64,000 bases of DNA from Chelativorans sp. J32 (GTDB taxonomy: Bacteria; Pseudomonadota; Alphaproteobacteria; Rhizobiales; Rhizobiaceae), in NCBI RefSeq assembly GCF_000518985.1, contig NZ_JAEQ01000015.1, forward strand, positions 1 through 64,000, given 5' to 3'. Made by a program: the position numbers and the translations under genes. This document shows, one piece after another, positions 9,321-18,068 of the stretch (position 1 is its first letter; each line of letters begins with the position of its first letter). Below the pieces are notes generated by a model. The model was not told the DNA's origin. It saw only the letters and a program-made list of their open reading frames with translations, and ran no database searches.

Positions 9321-9893
9321 TTATCTGCAGCCGGATAGTTGCGCCTCATACTGATTGGCCATCGCCGCGGCCCTCTCTGCAGCCTTTTTCATATGGGCGT
9401 TGTTCTTCCACACACCGCGTGCGTAGCCCCCATGGCCGGCATAATAGGCAAGGTAGAGGTTATAGGCGTCGTTAAGGGGAATGCCGTTTCGCAAATGGCT
9501 GCTGCGGTGATACCAGCCGACGAAATCCACCGCGTCGCTGAAGCGGTTGCGGTCAGCAGTCCAGCGTCCCGTTTCCTGCTTGTATTGCGTCCAGGTCCCG
9601 TCCAGCGCCTGCGAATAGCCATAGGCGCTTGATGCCCGCTTCCACGGTATGAAGCCGAGGATCTTTTTGCGAGGTGGCCTCGCATGGGCCTGATAGCCGG
9701 ATTCCACCCGGATCGTAGCCATCAGTATAGGCACCGGAACGCCATAGGCTTGCTCTGTGCGCTTTGCGGCACTGTACCAATTGGCGAACCAGCCGTCCTT
9801 CTGGTCGAAAACGGCGCAGACATTGTTGATGTTGCGAGGGGTACTTGCACACCCGGCTAGTGCGAGCAGCAAGATGAGGGCCGCGGCGCGCAT
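9321..9893 (-). CDS. Lipoprotein with SLT-type transglycosylase fold
   Basis: From the ATG at 9893 the 190-residue product starts with a lipoprotein signal, MRAAALILLLALAGC, with the lipidated Cys at residue 15. The mature part resembles soluble lytic transglycosylases: IRVESGYQ carries the likely catalytic Glu, followed by SAYGYSQALDGTW (in the place of the usual GLMQ region) and NLYLAYYAGHGGY. Such enzymes cleave peptidoglycan between MurNAc and GlcNAc in the periplasm. An alternative GTG start 15 bp upstream would spoil the signal peptide. GGAGTG lies upstream of the chosen ATG. The neighbours give no further clue. Confidence 0.85.
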   Translation of the reverse strand: MRAAALILLLALAGCASTPRNINNVCAVFDQKDGWFANWYSAAKRTEQAYGVPVPILMATIRVESGYQAHARPPRKKILGFIPWKRASSAYGYSQALDGTWTQYKQETGRWTADRNRFSDAVDFVGWYHRSSHLRNGIPLNDAYNLYLAYYAGHGGYARGVWKNNAHMKKAAERAAAMANQYEAQLSGCR

Positions 9894-10052
9894 GGGCGAA
9901 CACTCCACTTTTGCGCGGAGATGTATCGGGAGAATCCTAACATTCCCCTTAGGCAGGCGTTAACGATCGGGAAATCTGCAGGCTTCAGGCAAGCCGGATG
10001 ACGCCGCTTGGAACGGGCGGCCCGGCAATCGCGCAATGAGGCTGAAGAAGAG

Positions 10053-10127
10053 TGGCTCCCCGGGCCGGATTCGAACCAGCGACCAACCGGTTAACAGCCG
10101 GTTGCTCTACCGCTGAGCTACCGGGGA
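10053..10127 (-). tRNA. tRNA-Asn (GTT anticodon)
   Basis: The minus strand forms a standard cloverleaf: acceptor TCCCCGG paired with CCGGGGA, D arm GCTCAGCGGTAGAGC, anticodon stem CCGGC/CCGG around CTGTTAACC (anticodon GTT), T arm CTGGTTCGAATCCGG, discriminator G and encoded CCA. Length 75 nt. No att-like repeat or integrase is seen next to it. Confidence 0.97.
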
Positions 10128-10310
10128 ATGCCTCGCTCTGAGCGTGTGGCGGAGCCTATAGCAAAGACATTCGAGCTTTGCAAAGCAGGTTTCTGCAATT
10201 TTTTCACAAAGTCCGAATTGACGCTTCGCATTCGGTGCTGCCTCACTACATATGGGTGACGCAACGAGGGCATCGCAAGAGCGCCAAACCAATAGAAAGC
10301 CAAGCAACGC

Positions 10311-10610
10311 ATGCGGCAAAGCGAAACTCCTGAGAGCGGTGATCCCGGTAGAAAACATCATCACATCTCCTTTGCCGGGCGGCGGATTCGGATGCCCCGG
10401 TCGCGCGGAGCGCGAATCGCAATCGGCTCGATACTGATTGTGCTTGGCTTTTTCGGCTTCCTCCCGATACTGGGTTTCTGGATGGTGCCGCTTGGACTGT
10501 TTGTCCTGTCCTATGACGTTCCCGCAATACGAAGGTTCCGTCGCCGTCTGGAGGTGTGGTGGCATCGCCGAAGGCGCGAAAAATCGTCCTCCAGTTCGGC
10601 ACACCGTTGA
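10311..10610 (+). CDS. Small membrane protein, PGPGW-like
   Basis: The 99-residue product has a basic N-terminus, one hydrophobic hairpin (IAIGSILIVLGFFGFLPILG, then FWMVPLGLFVLSYDVP, around residues 36-70) and a very basic C-terminal tail (RRFRRRLEVWWHRRRR). This layout, with a Pro/Gly turn followed by an Asp-Pro motif, resembles the PGPGW-type small transmembrane proteins common in rhizobia, of unknown function. An internal ATG at 10392 could be the true start, giving a 72-residue protein. It precedes the hybrid kinase by about 130 bp on the same strand. Confidence 0.65.
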   Translation: MRQSETPESGDPGRKHHHISFAGRRIRMPRSRGARIAIGSILIVLGFFGFLPILGFWMVPLGLFVLSYDVPAIRRFRRRLEVWWHRRRREKSSSSSAHR

Positions 10611-10736
10611 CGAAGATCAGGCCCGGATAAGGAAAATGCACACCTTGAAATCACATTTTCTCCATTTCGGTGTGCAATCCGCAACCTTTGCGCCTATAGC
10701 GGCGTTTTCGGCCTGGAATTGCGGGACAGCAAAATA

Positions 10737-12707
10737 ATGGGCGGGAACCAAATGCTACGCGGCAACCGGGACGTCTTGTCAGGGTCGTTTGAACATCGAT
10801 ATCGCCTTCTGGTAGAGGCGATCGTCGATTACGCGATCTATATGCTTGACCCAGACGGCTATGTGGTGAGCTGGAACCCGGGCGCCCAACGCTTCAAGGG
10901 ATATAAGGCCGCAGAAATCATCGGCCACCATTTCTCGCAATTTTATACGGAGGAAGACCGCGCGGCTGGACTTCCGGAACGGGCCCTCGCTACGGCTGCC
11001 TCGGAGGGGCGTTACGAATCGGAAGGATGGCGCCTGCGCAAGGATGGTTCCCGCTTCTGGACGCATGCGATCATCGATCCCATTCGGGACCCTTCCGGCA
11101 AGCTGATCGGCTTTGCAAAGATCACCCGCGACCTTACGGAACGCAAAGCCGCCGAAGCCGCGCTCAAGCAGAGCGAGGCGCAGTTCCGCCTGCTGGTTCA
11201 AAGCGTTACCGACTACGCCATCTACATGCTCGACCCCAGCGGCCGGATCGTGAGCTGGAATGCCGGCGCTGAGAGAATTAAAGGCTATGACGCCAACGAG
11301 ATCGTCGGGCAGCATTTCTCGCGATTCTACATGGACGAGGAGCGGGAAAGGGGCGAGCCGCAGCGCGGCCTTAGAACTGCCGCAAAGGAAGGCCGTTTCG
11401 AGAAGGAAGGTTGGCGCGTCCGCAAGGACGGTACACGCTTCTGGGCCAGCGTGGTGATCGATGCCATCCGCGACGAACGGGGGGAGCTCATCGGCTTCGC
11501 CAAGGTCACGCGGGACATCACGGAAAAGAAGGAAGCACAGCGCGCACTTGAGGAAGCACGGGAAGCGCTGTTCCAAGCCCAGAAGCTGGAGGCGATCGGA
11601 CAGCTCACCGGTGGCATTGCGCACGATTTCAACAATTTGCTCATGGTGATTTTGAGCAGCCTCGATCTCTTGGTTCGCAGGCTGCCGGCGGAAGATGCAC
11701 GGGTCCGGACCCTTGCCGATAACGCCATGCAGGCGGCGCAACGCGGCGCCGCGCTCACGCAGCGCATGCTTGCCTTTGCGCGACGCCAGGAACTGAGGCG
11801 GAGTGCGGTCGATATTCCGATGCTGGTCAACGGCATCAGTGAACTCCTCCAGCGTACGCTCGGCCCCCAGATACGGCTTGAATTCCGTTTTCCCGCTGCC
11901 CTTCCGAAAGTCCACACCGACGCCAACCAGCTCGAGTCCGCACTTCTCAATCTGGCGCTCAATGCCCGGGACGCCATGCCTTCGGGAGGACCGCTGATCA
12001 TCTCCGCACGTGAGGAGTTCGTGGAGACGGGATATGTGCCCCGGCTCTCTCCGGGCCATTATATCTGCCTCTCGGTCGAGGACCGCGGAGAGGGCATGGA
12101 CCAGGAGGTTCTCGCGCGTGCGACGGATCCATTCTTCACCACCAAGGGAGTTGGCAAGGGAACAGGCCTTGGCCTTTCGATGGTACAGGGGCTGGCGGAG
12201 CAATCGGGCGGGTGGCTGCGTCTCGACAGCAAGAAAGGGGAAGGCACCACGGCGGAGATATGGCTGCCGATTGCTACCGCCGAGGAACTGGCCGAAATCT
12301 GTGAGCCTGCTGCCGAAAACGCGGTACCGGATCAGCAAAGTCGACTGGTGGCCATGGTCGTCGATGACGACCCGCTGGTTCTCCTGAACACGGCGGCCAT
12401 GTTGGAGGATCTCGGGCATACCGTCATAGAGGCTTCTTCCGGTGAAGAAGCCTTGAATGCATTGCGGCGAAAGAAGGATGTCGACATCGTCATCACCGAC
12501 CAGGCGATGCCGGGCATGCGAGGTGACGAACTGGCCAATGCGATCAGGGCGGAGTGGCCGGACCTTCCGGTCATTATCGCGACAGGGTTTGCCGAGCTTT
12601 CGCAGAGCATCAGGGTCCAGTTCCCGCGTCTGTCGAAGCCCTTCAACCAGGAGCAGCTCGCAAGCAAGCTCTCTGAAGCGCTCGCTGCCCACGCCCTCTC
12701 CAGATAA
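10737..12707 (+). CDS. Hybrid sensor histidine kinase with two PAS domains and a receiver
   Basis: The 656-residue protein has, in order, PAS-PAC 1 (about 20-137), PAS-PAC 2 (about 145-260), a phosphoacceptor domain with GGIAHDFNNLL (His 296), a HATPase domain (DRGEGMD, DPFFTTK, GTGLGLSM) and a C-terminal receiver (MVVDDDP; phospho-Asp 588 in ITDQAMPG). No membrane segment is present, so it probably senses a cytoplasmic signal; the ligand is unknown. The two PAS domains are highly alike, implying tandem duplication. With no DNA-binding domain, output must pass through another regulator. The ATGs at 10737 and 10752 are both possible starts. No partner regulator is adjacent. Confidence 0.92.
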   Translation: MGGNQMLRGNRDVLSGSFEHRYRLLVEAIVDYAIYMLDPDGYVVSWNPGAQRFKGYKAAEIIGHHFSQFYTEEDRAAGLPERALATAASEGRYESEGWRLRKDGSRFWTHAIIDPIRDPSGKLIGFAKITRDLTERKAAEAALKQSEAQFRLLVQSVTDYAIYMLDPSGRIVSWNAGAERIKGYDANEIVGQHFSRFYMDEERERGEPQRGLRTAAKEGRFEKEGWRVRKDGTRFWASVVIDAIRDERGELIGFAKVTRDITEKKEAQRALEEAREALFQAQKLEAIGQLTGGIAHDFNNLLMVILSSLDLLVRRLPAEDARVRTLADNAMQAAQRGAALTQRMLAFARRQELRRSAVDIPMLVNGISELLQRTLGPQIRLEFRFPAALPKVHTDANQLESALLNLALNARDAMPSGGPLIISAREEFVETGYVPRLSPGHYICLSVEDRGEGMDQEVLARATDPFFTTKGVGKGTGLGLSMVQGLAEQSGGWLRLDSKKGEGTTAEIWLPIATAEELAEICEPAAENAVPDQQSRLVAMVVDDDPLVLLNTAAMLEDLGHTVIEASSGEEALNALRRKKDVDIVITDQAMPGMRGDELANAIRAEWPDLPVIIATGFAELSQSIRVQFPRLSKPFNQEQLASKLSEALAAHALSR

Positions 12708-12971
12708 CGGCGGCCGAGTTCCCGTCCTGACCGGTTAGGCACCAAGGACCGAATTCCGAACTGCCGTTGCGGAATCCGTGGCTAAGACGCAGCGAGCGCT
12801 GCATCCGGCCGCGGCCACTCGGAGCCGCTGCACTTTCCGACATTCGCGTTTTCAATGGGGTAGGATTAAGCTATCCTGTCCGGGCATATCTAATGCGTAT
12901 TGGGGGGCGGCACGGCGATCTGGGCCAACGCAGGCTCGGCACTCATCCCGAAGGGCGAGGAGGTGGATCCG

Positions 12972-14378
12972 GTGCGTTTCATACGTTTTCTTGCAGTCGT
13001 ATTGATATTGATCCTTATTGTTGCGGCGGGGTTGTTTGCGATTGCCTGGCGCGGCGAGATCGAGCCTGTGGCTGCTGTCGATCCATCTTCTTTTAACGAG
13101 GATCTCGTCGCGCAAGGAGCACAGCTTGCCGCTGTCGGCAACTGCATCGCCTGCCACACGGTGCCGGGCCAGCCCGCCTTTGCGGGAGGCCTTGCCATCC
13201 CGACACCTTTCGGAACGATCTATTCCACCAATATCACGCCGGATCCCGAGAGCGGCATCGGAAACTGGAGCGAGGAAGCCTTCCAGCGTGCCATGCGAGA
13301 GGGGGTGGATCGCCAAGGTCGTTACCTTTATCCCGCCTTCCCCTATGATCATTTCACGCTTGTTACGGATGAGGACAACCGGGCACTTTACGCCTTCCTC
13401 ATGACGCGCGAGCCGGTGCGCTCTACCCCGCCGCAGAATGACCTGCCCTTCCCTTTCAACATGCGGATGATCCTGGCCGGATGGAATCTTCTCTTTTTGG
13501 ACAAGGGCCCGTTCCAGCCCGACACAGCCCAGAGCGAGGAGTGGAACCGCGGCGCCTATCTCGCCGAAGGCCTCGGCCATTGCGGCGCCTGCCATACGCC
13601 GCGAAACCGCTTTGGCGCCGTTGATTCCGACCGTCATTTTGCCGGCGGCGAGGCAGAGGGCTGGCAGGCCTATGCCATCAATGCCACCTCCCCCGCTCCC
13701 ATTCCTTGGGACGCGGACAGTCTCGCCTTCTACCTGCGCAACGGCTGGCATGAGTGGCATGGCGTCTCCCGTGGGCCGATGGCTGAAGTCACAGGCAATC
13801 TAGGTCTTCTGCCGGACCGCGACATTGCCGCGATAGCGACCTATGTCGCCTCGGTCATGGGCGAACCCGACCAGACCCGCCGCGAGCGCGCCGAGCAGCT
13901 GAAGGCGGAAATCTCCCAGGGGCAGACGGCGGTTCAAGCTGCCCCGGCAACCGACACGCAGGCGGGCGATGCGCAGCATCCGGGGGCGGCGATCTACGCC
14001 AGCGCCTGCGCCGGATGCCATAATGGAAGCAAACCCCTGCCCTTTGGCGGACTGCGCTTTTCGCTCAGCACTGCCGTAAATGCACCCAACCCGCAGAACA
14101 TAGTGAATGTGGTGCTCTTCGGGCTTCCACCATCGGATGGGGAGGCAAGTGCGGTAATGCCGGCCTTTGCGAATGTGCTCGATGACCAACAGATGGCCGA
14201 CCTGCTCGCTTACATGCGCGAGCGGTATTCGGAGGCGCCTGCCTGGGAGGACGTCGCGGACCTTGTCGCCCGCACCCGCTCAGGTCAGTACAAGGTGGCG
14301 GTTCGCCCTGCTGACGGCATCGAAAGAGGGCCGGAAAATGTCGGCGCCAGTGGTGGCGCGGAGGATGCGGAGGATTAG
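12972..14378 (+). CDS. Triheme cytochrome c, electron acceptor of the molybdenum dehydrogenase
   Basis: The 468-residue protein begins with a membrane anchor or signal segment (residues 3-26) and contains three CxxCH heme-binding motifs: CIACH (58-62), CGACH (204-208) and CAGCH (346-350). This resembles the cytochrome subunits of membrane alcohol and aldehyde dehydrogenases, which pass electrons from the periplasm to the respiratory chain. The GTG start at 12972 is preceded by AGGAGGTGG at good spacing; upstream residues in the open frame do not look like a signal. Its stop is 2 bp before the 2Fe-2S subunit, so the three genes form one operon. Confidence 0.92.
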   Translation: MRFIRFLAVVLILILIVAAGLFAIAWRGEIEPVAAVDPSSFNEDLVAQGAQLAAVGNCIACHTVPGQPAFAGGLAIPTPFGTIYSTNITPDPESGIGNWSEEAFQRAMREGVDRQGRYLYPAFPYDHFTLVTDEDNRALYAFLMTREPVRSTPPQNDLPFPFNMRMILAGWNLLFLDKGPFQPDTAQSEEWNRGAYLAEGLGHCGACHTPRNRFGAVDSDRHFAGGEAEGWQAYAINATSPAPIPWDADSLAFYLRNGWHEWHGVSRGPMAEVTGNLGLLPDRDIAAIATYVASVMGEPDQTRRERAEQLKAEISQGQTAVQAAPATDTQAGDAQHPGAAIYASACAGCHNGSKPLPFGGLRFSLSTAVNAPNPQNIVNVVLFGLPPSDGEASAVMPAFANVLDDQQMADLLAYMRERYSEAPAWEDVADLVARTRSGQYKVAVRPADGIERGPENVGASGGAEDAED

Positions 14379-14380
14379 CA

Positions 14381-14875
14381 ATGGCGATATCCCTGAATGT
14401 TAACGGCGAAACGCATGAGATCGATGTCGATCCTGCGACGCCGCTTCTCTATGTGCTGCGAAACGATCTGGAGCTGAACGCAGCCAAGTTCGGCTGTGGC
14501 CTCGGGCAGTGCGGCGCCTGCACGGTGGTGGTCGATGGCGAGGCGGTGCTGTCCTGCGTCACCCCTGTGTCCTTGATGGAAGGCCGCGAAATCACGACCG
14601 TGGAAGGGCTCGGCACGATCGAGGAGCCCGGGCCGCTGCAGGCCGCCTTCATGGAGATGCAGGCAGCCCAATGCGGCTACTGCATTCCGGGCATGATGAT
14701 GAGCGCCCATGTGCTGCTCAGGAAGAACGCGGAACCCAGCGATCGGGAGATCCGCGACGCGCTTATGACGAATCTCTGCCGCTGCGGCACGCATATGCGC
14801 ATCCTCGCTGCGATCCGCCGTGCGGGCGAACTGATGCAGCAGGCATCTGCCCCGACCGAGAGGAGGGCTGGATAA
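14381..14875 (+). CDS. iorA: 2Fe-2S subunit of isoquinoline 1-oxidoreductase/aldehyde dehydrogenase type enzyme
   Basis: The 164-residue protein is a small iron-sulfur subunit of the xanthine oxidase family. The plant-type 2Fe-2S cluster ligands are Cys 39, 44, 47 and 59 (GCGLGQCGACTVV); the second cluster ligands are Cys 98, 101, 133 and 135 (QCGYC, NLCRCGT). It carries electrons from the molybdenum centre to the cytochrome. It starts 2 bp after the cytochrome stop and its TAA overlaps the ATG of the large subunit by one base. The symbol iorA reflects family resemblance; the real substrate may be another N-heterocycle or an aldehyde. Confidence 0.9.
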   Translation: MAISLNVNGETHEIDVDPATPLLYVLRNDLELNAAKFGCGLGQCGACTVVVDGEAVLSCVTPVSLMEGREITTVEGLGTIEEPGPLQAAFMEMQAAQCGYCIPGMMMSAHVLLRKNAEPSDREIRDALMTNLCRCGTHMRILAAIRRAGELMQQASAPTERRAG

Positions 14876-17142
14876 TGACCATTATTCCCAAGGACGAGTT
14901 CAACACGCAGGGTCGCAATGGCATCACCCGCCGGCGTGTCCTTGTTGGTACCGGTGCGCTGATCGTCAGCTTCGCCATCGCCCCGCATGTGTCGGCACAG
15001 CCGCAGCCCGCGCCGCCCGCCGCAGCGCCCGAGCCTCCCCAATTGCCCGGCAGCCTGAACGACGCACGTCGCCTTGATTCCTGGATTCGCATCGATGCCG
15101 AGGGCGAGATCACGGTGTTCACCGGCAAGGTGGAGCTTGGTCAGGGCATCAAGACGGCATTGCGGCAAGTAGCTGCCGAAGAGCTGGAGGTGGAACCCGG
15201 CGAGATCAACCTCGTCACCGCGGACACGGGACGCACCCCCGATGAGGGTTTCACCGCCGGCAGCCAATCCATGCAGAATTCCGGCACGGCGATCCGGAAC
15301 GCTGCGGCGCAGGTCCGGGAGATCCTGATCACCGAGGCCGCGCGCCGCTGGAACGTGCCGCGCGAAACGCTTCGAGCCGAGGCCAAGAGCATCGTAGCCC
15401 AGGACGGCCGGACGATTGGCTATGGCGAACTCGTCACAGATCAACTGCTCGCAGTCGAGGCGCAGCCGGAATCGCTGCTCAAAAGCCCGGACAAGCTTCG
15501 CGTAATGGGCCAGTCGCTGCCCCGCGTCGATATCCCCGGCAAGGTCACCGGCGGTGTGGCCTATGTCCAGGATCTGCGGCTGGAGGGCATGCTGCACGCC
15601 CGCGTCGTGCGCCCGCCGAGTCCTTCCGCACAGCTGCAGGAGGTGGATACCGCAGCGGTCGAACAGATGCCGGGCGTGGTCTCGGTGATCCGTGACGGCA
15701 GTTTTCTCGCGGTAGTCGCTGAAGGTGAGTTCCAAGCGATCAGCGCCATGCGCGCTCTACAGCAGGCGGCACGCTGGACGGAACAACCGGTGCTGCCCGA
15801 CCAGAACAATCTGCAGGCATTCCTGGAGGCCACCAAAGGTGACATTGGTACCGTGGCCGAGGAGGGTTCGCCCGAGGTCACCGGCAAGATTTTCGAGGCA
15901 ACTTTCCGGCGCCCCTACCAGATCCATGGCTCCATCGGTCCTTCCTGCGCCGTCGCCCATATGGACAATGGCCAGCTCACCGTCTGGTCGCACACCCAGG
16001 GCGTCTATCCCGACCAGGAAGCCATTGCCGAAATGCTGGGCATGGACATCGCCCAGGTCCGTGTGATCCATATGGAAGGCTCCGGTTGCTACGGTCACAA
16101 CGGCGCCGACGATGCAGCCGCGGATGCGGCCTTGATCGCCTCCGCCGTACCGGGACGGCCCATTCGGGTGCAGTGGATGCGCGAGGATGAGCATGCCTGG
16201 GAGCCTTTCGGGCCGGCGATGCTGACGAAGATCCGCGCCGGCGTGGGCGACGACGGGCGGATCACCGGGTGGAACTACGAGCTTTGGAGCAATCTTCATT
16301 CCTCTCGCCCCGGCGGCGCAGGCAACCTGCTCGCGGCGCGGCATAGGGCACAGGCTTTCGCCGTTCCGGCCCCGCGATTCAATATCAGCCAGTCCGGCAA
16401 TGGCGATCGGAACGCCAACCCGCTCTATGTCTTCCCGAACCGCCGGGTTCTCTGGCACTATGTGCCGGAAACGCCGCTCAGGGTCTCGGCGCTGCGCGCG
16501 CTGGGCGCCTATGCGAACGTCTTCTCCATCGAGAGCACGATGGACGAACTCGCACTCCTCGCTGGCACGGACCCGGTGGAATTCCGGCTGCGCCACCTGG
16601 AAGATCCTCGTGCCCGGGCTGTTGTGGAAAGGGCGGCGGAGGAGTTCGGCTGGTCTTCCGGCGCGCCGAAAGGTGACAGAGGCCGCGGCTTTGCTTTCGC
16701 GCGCTACAAGAACCATGCAGCCTATCTGGCCGTCGCGCTCGAACTCGAACTTGAGCGCGAAACTGGCCGCACCCGCGTTTCCCGCGCCGTGGCTGCGATC
16801 GACAGCGGCGAAGCGGTAAACCCCGACGGCATCCGGAACCAGACGCAGGGTGGCATCATCCAGGCCACGAGTTGGACGCTCTTCGAACAGGTGACCTTTG
16901 ACAACACTCGCGTCACCAGCACGGATTGGTCGAGCTATCCGATTTTACGTTTCCCAAGCGCACCGGATAGCGTGGAGGTCCACGTGATCGATTCGCCGGG
17001 ACAGCCCTTCCTCGGAACCGGAGAGGCGGCCCAGGGTCCGACGCCCGCCGCGATTGGCAACGCTTTTCGCCAGCTGACCGGCGTGCGGCTTTACGACCTG
17101 CCTTTTACGCGCGAGCGGGTGAAGCAGGCGATCGGCGTCTGA
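14875..17142 (+). CDS. iorB: Molybdopterin-binding large subunit, isoquinoline 1-oxidoreductase/aldehyde dehydrogenase type
   Basis: The 755-residue protein is the molybdenum cofactor subunit. Residues 18-44 form a twin-arginine signal (TRRRVLVGTGALIVSFAIA), so the folded enzyme is probably exported with its small subunit. Family motifs include GKVELGQGIKTAL, EGSGCYGHNGADDAAADAA and a C-terminal FLGTGEAAQGPTPAAIGNA with the conserved Glu region. The ATG overlaps the iorA stop (TAATG); a longer frame upstream overlaps iorA out of register and is spurious. No XdhC-like or MobA-like maturation gene is adjacent. A GATCTCCC inverted repeat follows the stop. Confidence 0.92.
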   Translation: MTIIPKDEFNTQGRNGITRRRVLVGTGALIVSFAIAPHVSAQPQPAPPAAAPEPPQLPGSLNDARRLDSWIRIDAEGEITVFTGKVELGQGIKTALRQVAAEELEVEPGEINLVTADTGRTPDEGFTAGSQSMQNSGTAIRNAAAQVREILITEAARRWNVPRETLRAEAKSIVAQDGRTIGYGELVTDQLLAVEAQPESLLKSPDKLRVMGQSLPRVDIPGKVTGGVAYVQDLRLEGMLHARVVRPPSPSAQLQEVDTAAVEQMPGVVSVIRDGSFLAVVAEGEFQAISAMRALQQAARWTEQPVLPDQNNLQAFLEATKGDIGTVAEEGSPEVTGKIFEATFRRPYQIHGSIGPSCAVAHMDNGQLTVWSHTQGVYPDQEAIAEMLGMDIAQVRVIHMEGSGCYGHNGADDAAADAALIASAVPGRPIRVQWMREDEHAWEPFGPAMLTKIRAGVGDDGRITGWNYELWSNLHSSRPGGAGNLLAARHRAQAFAVPAPRFNISQSGNGDRNANPLYVFPNRRVLWHYVPETPLRVSALRALGAYANVFSIESTMDELALLAGTDPVEFRLRHLEDPRARAVVERAAEEFGWSSGAPKGDRGRGFAFARYKNHAAYLAVALELELERETGRTRVSRAVAAIDSGEAVNPDGIRNQTQGGIIQATSWTLFEQVTFDNTRVTSTDWSSYPILRFPSAPDSVEVHVIDSPGQPFLGTGEAAQGPTPAAIGNAFRQLTGVRLYDLPFTRERVKQAIGV

Positions 17143-17162
17143 ACGATCGAAATTAAGTCGAA

Positions 17163-17187
17163 GATCTCCCTCCTAGCGGGGGAGATC
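17163..17187. terminator. Inverted repeat after the dehydrogenase operon
   Basis: GATCTCCC (17163-17170) pairs with GGGAGATC (17180-17187) across a 9-nt loop, 20 bp downstream of the iorB stop. No T-run follows, so it is a weak candidate terminator or a copy of a dispersed palindromic element. Confidence 0.45.
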
Positions 17188-17247
17188 CGCCGCGCGCTGC
17201 TGCGCGATCCGGACTATGCGAATTAGGCCTGCGCCAAGCAGATTTCG

Positions 17248-17793
17248 TCAAAACTTGCGGCTAACGAAGTTCGATCCCTCCAGACCGAATCTCCATTCCA
17301 TCTCGGCCGCCCGCGAAATTCCGATGCGCGTGCCCGTCATGAACGGGGCTCTTGCATTTGCAAGGCAAAGCCTGAACGGCGGCTCGGCGAGATTCAGCCC
17401 ATCCAGGGATCGATCGATACCGAGCGCTTCCCCTACCCGCCCCGGGCCGGAACAAAGCTGTTTCAGCGAATCTGTCCGCCGGCGTTGCTGCATAAGACCA
17501 ATGCCCATTGTAGGCTGAAGGGCACGTATAAGGACCGCGCTACCCGGCAGGCAGACGAAGTTCAGGCACCAGTGTATCCCGTAGGAGCGGTAAATATAGG
17601 TATGAGCCGGGGGACCGAACATCGCCTTGTTGCGAGCCGTGGGACCGCGAAAGCTGTGCGAGGCCGGATCCTCCAGCTCATAAGCTTCCGTCTCCACAAT
17701 GATGCCACCCGTCGGGCCGACTAAGAATTCCGCTCCGATCAGGTCTTTTGCAACGTCGATTGCAGAACGTGAGAAGAAGGTGGTGAGAGACAT
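17248..17793 (-). CDS. 3-methyladenine DNA glycosylase (AAG/MPG family)
   Basis: The 181-residue protein matches the AAG/MPG family, which removes alkylated purines such as 3-methyladenine. Motifs seen are ARDLIGAEF-like ([11 protein letters not shown]), [18 protein letters not shown] (the catalytic Glu region), [31 protein letters not shown] and the [11 protein letters not shown] loop. The frame opens at an upstream TTG, but the ATG at 17793 gives the expected N-terminus. It converges on the dehydrogenase operon. Base excision repair in the cytoplasm is the expected role. Confidence 0.93.
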   Translation of the reverse strand: MSLTTFFSRSAIDVAKDLIGAEFLVGPTGGIIVETEAYELEDPASHSFRGPTARNKAMFGPPAHTYIYRSYGIHWCLNFVCLPGSAVLIRALQPTMGIGLMQQRRRTDSLKQLCSGPGRVGEALGIDRSLDGLNLAEPPFRLCLANARAPFMTGTRIGISRAAEMEWRFGLEGSNFVSRKF

Positions 17794-18068
17794 AGCTGAA
17801 CGAAAGGCCTTTGCCTTCGATTGCAATAAGGAGGCTGGAGAGGTCAAGCACGAACGTGTGAACGATCGTCTCGTCTTGCATTGTGGAAAGCTTTTACACC
17901 AGACCGAACTACTCTATTTTATGAAGCAACGATGGAGGTGTCGTGTAGCGGCATGACGGAACTCTCGTGCAAGCCCAGATATGACGACCGCCGGACAACT
18001 CGGCAAAGTCCCCGGGACGAAGGGAAGCGAGGCTTGCGGAAAAGCTACCCGCCTCGCAATTATCGATC

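Noticed and set aside
10779-12692. Long minus-strand open frame opposite the hybrid kinase
   Set aside because: It mirrors the kinase codons on the other strand and has no recognisable domain; the plus strand encodes clear PAS, kinase and receiver domains.
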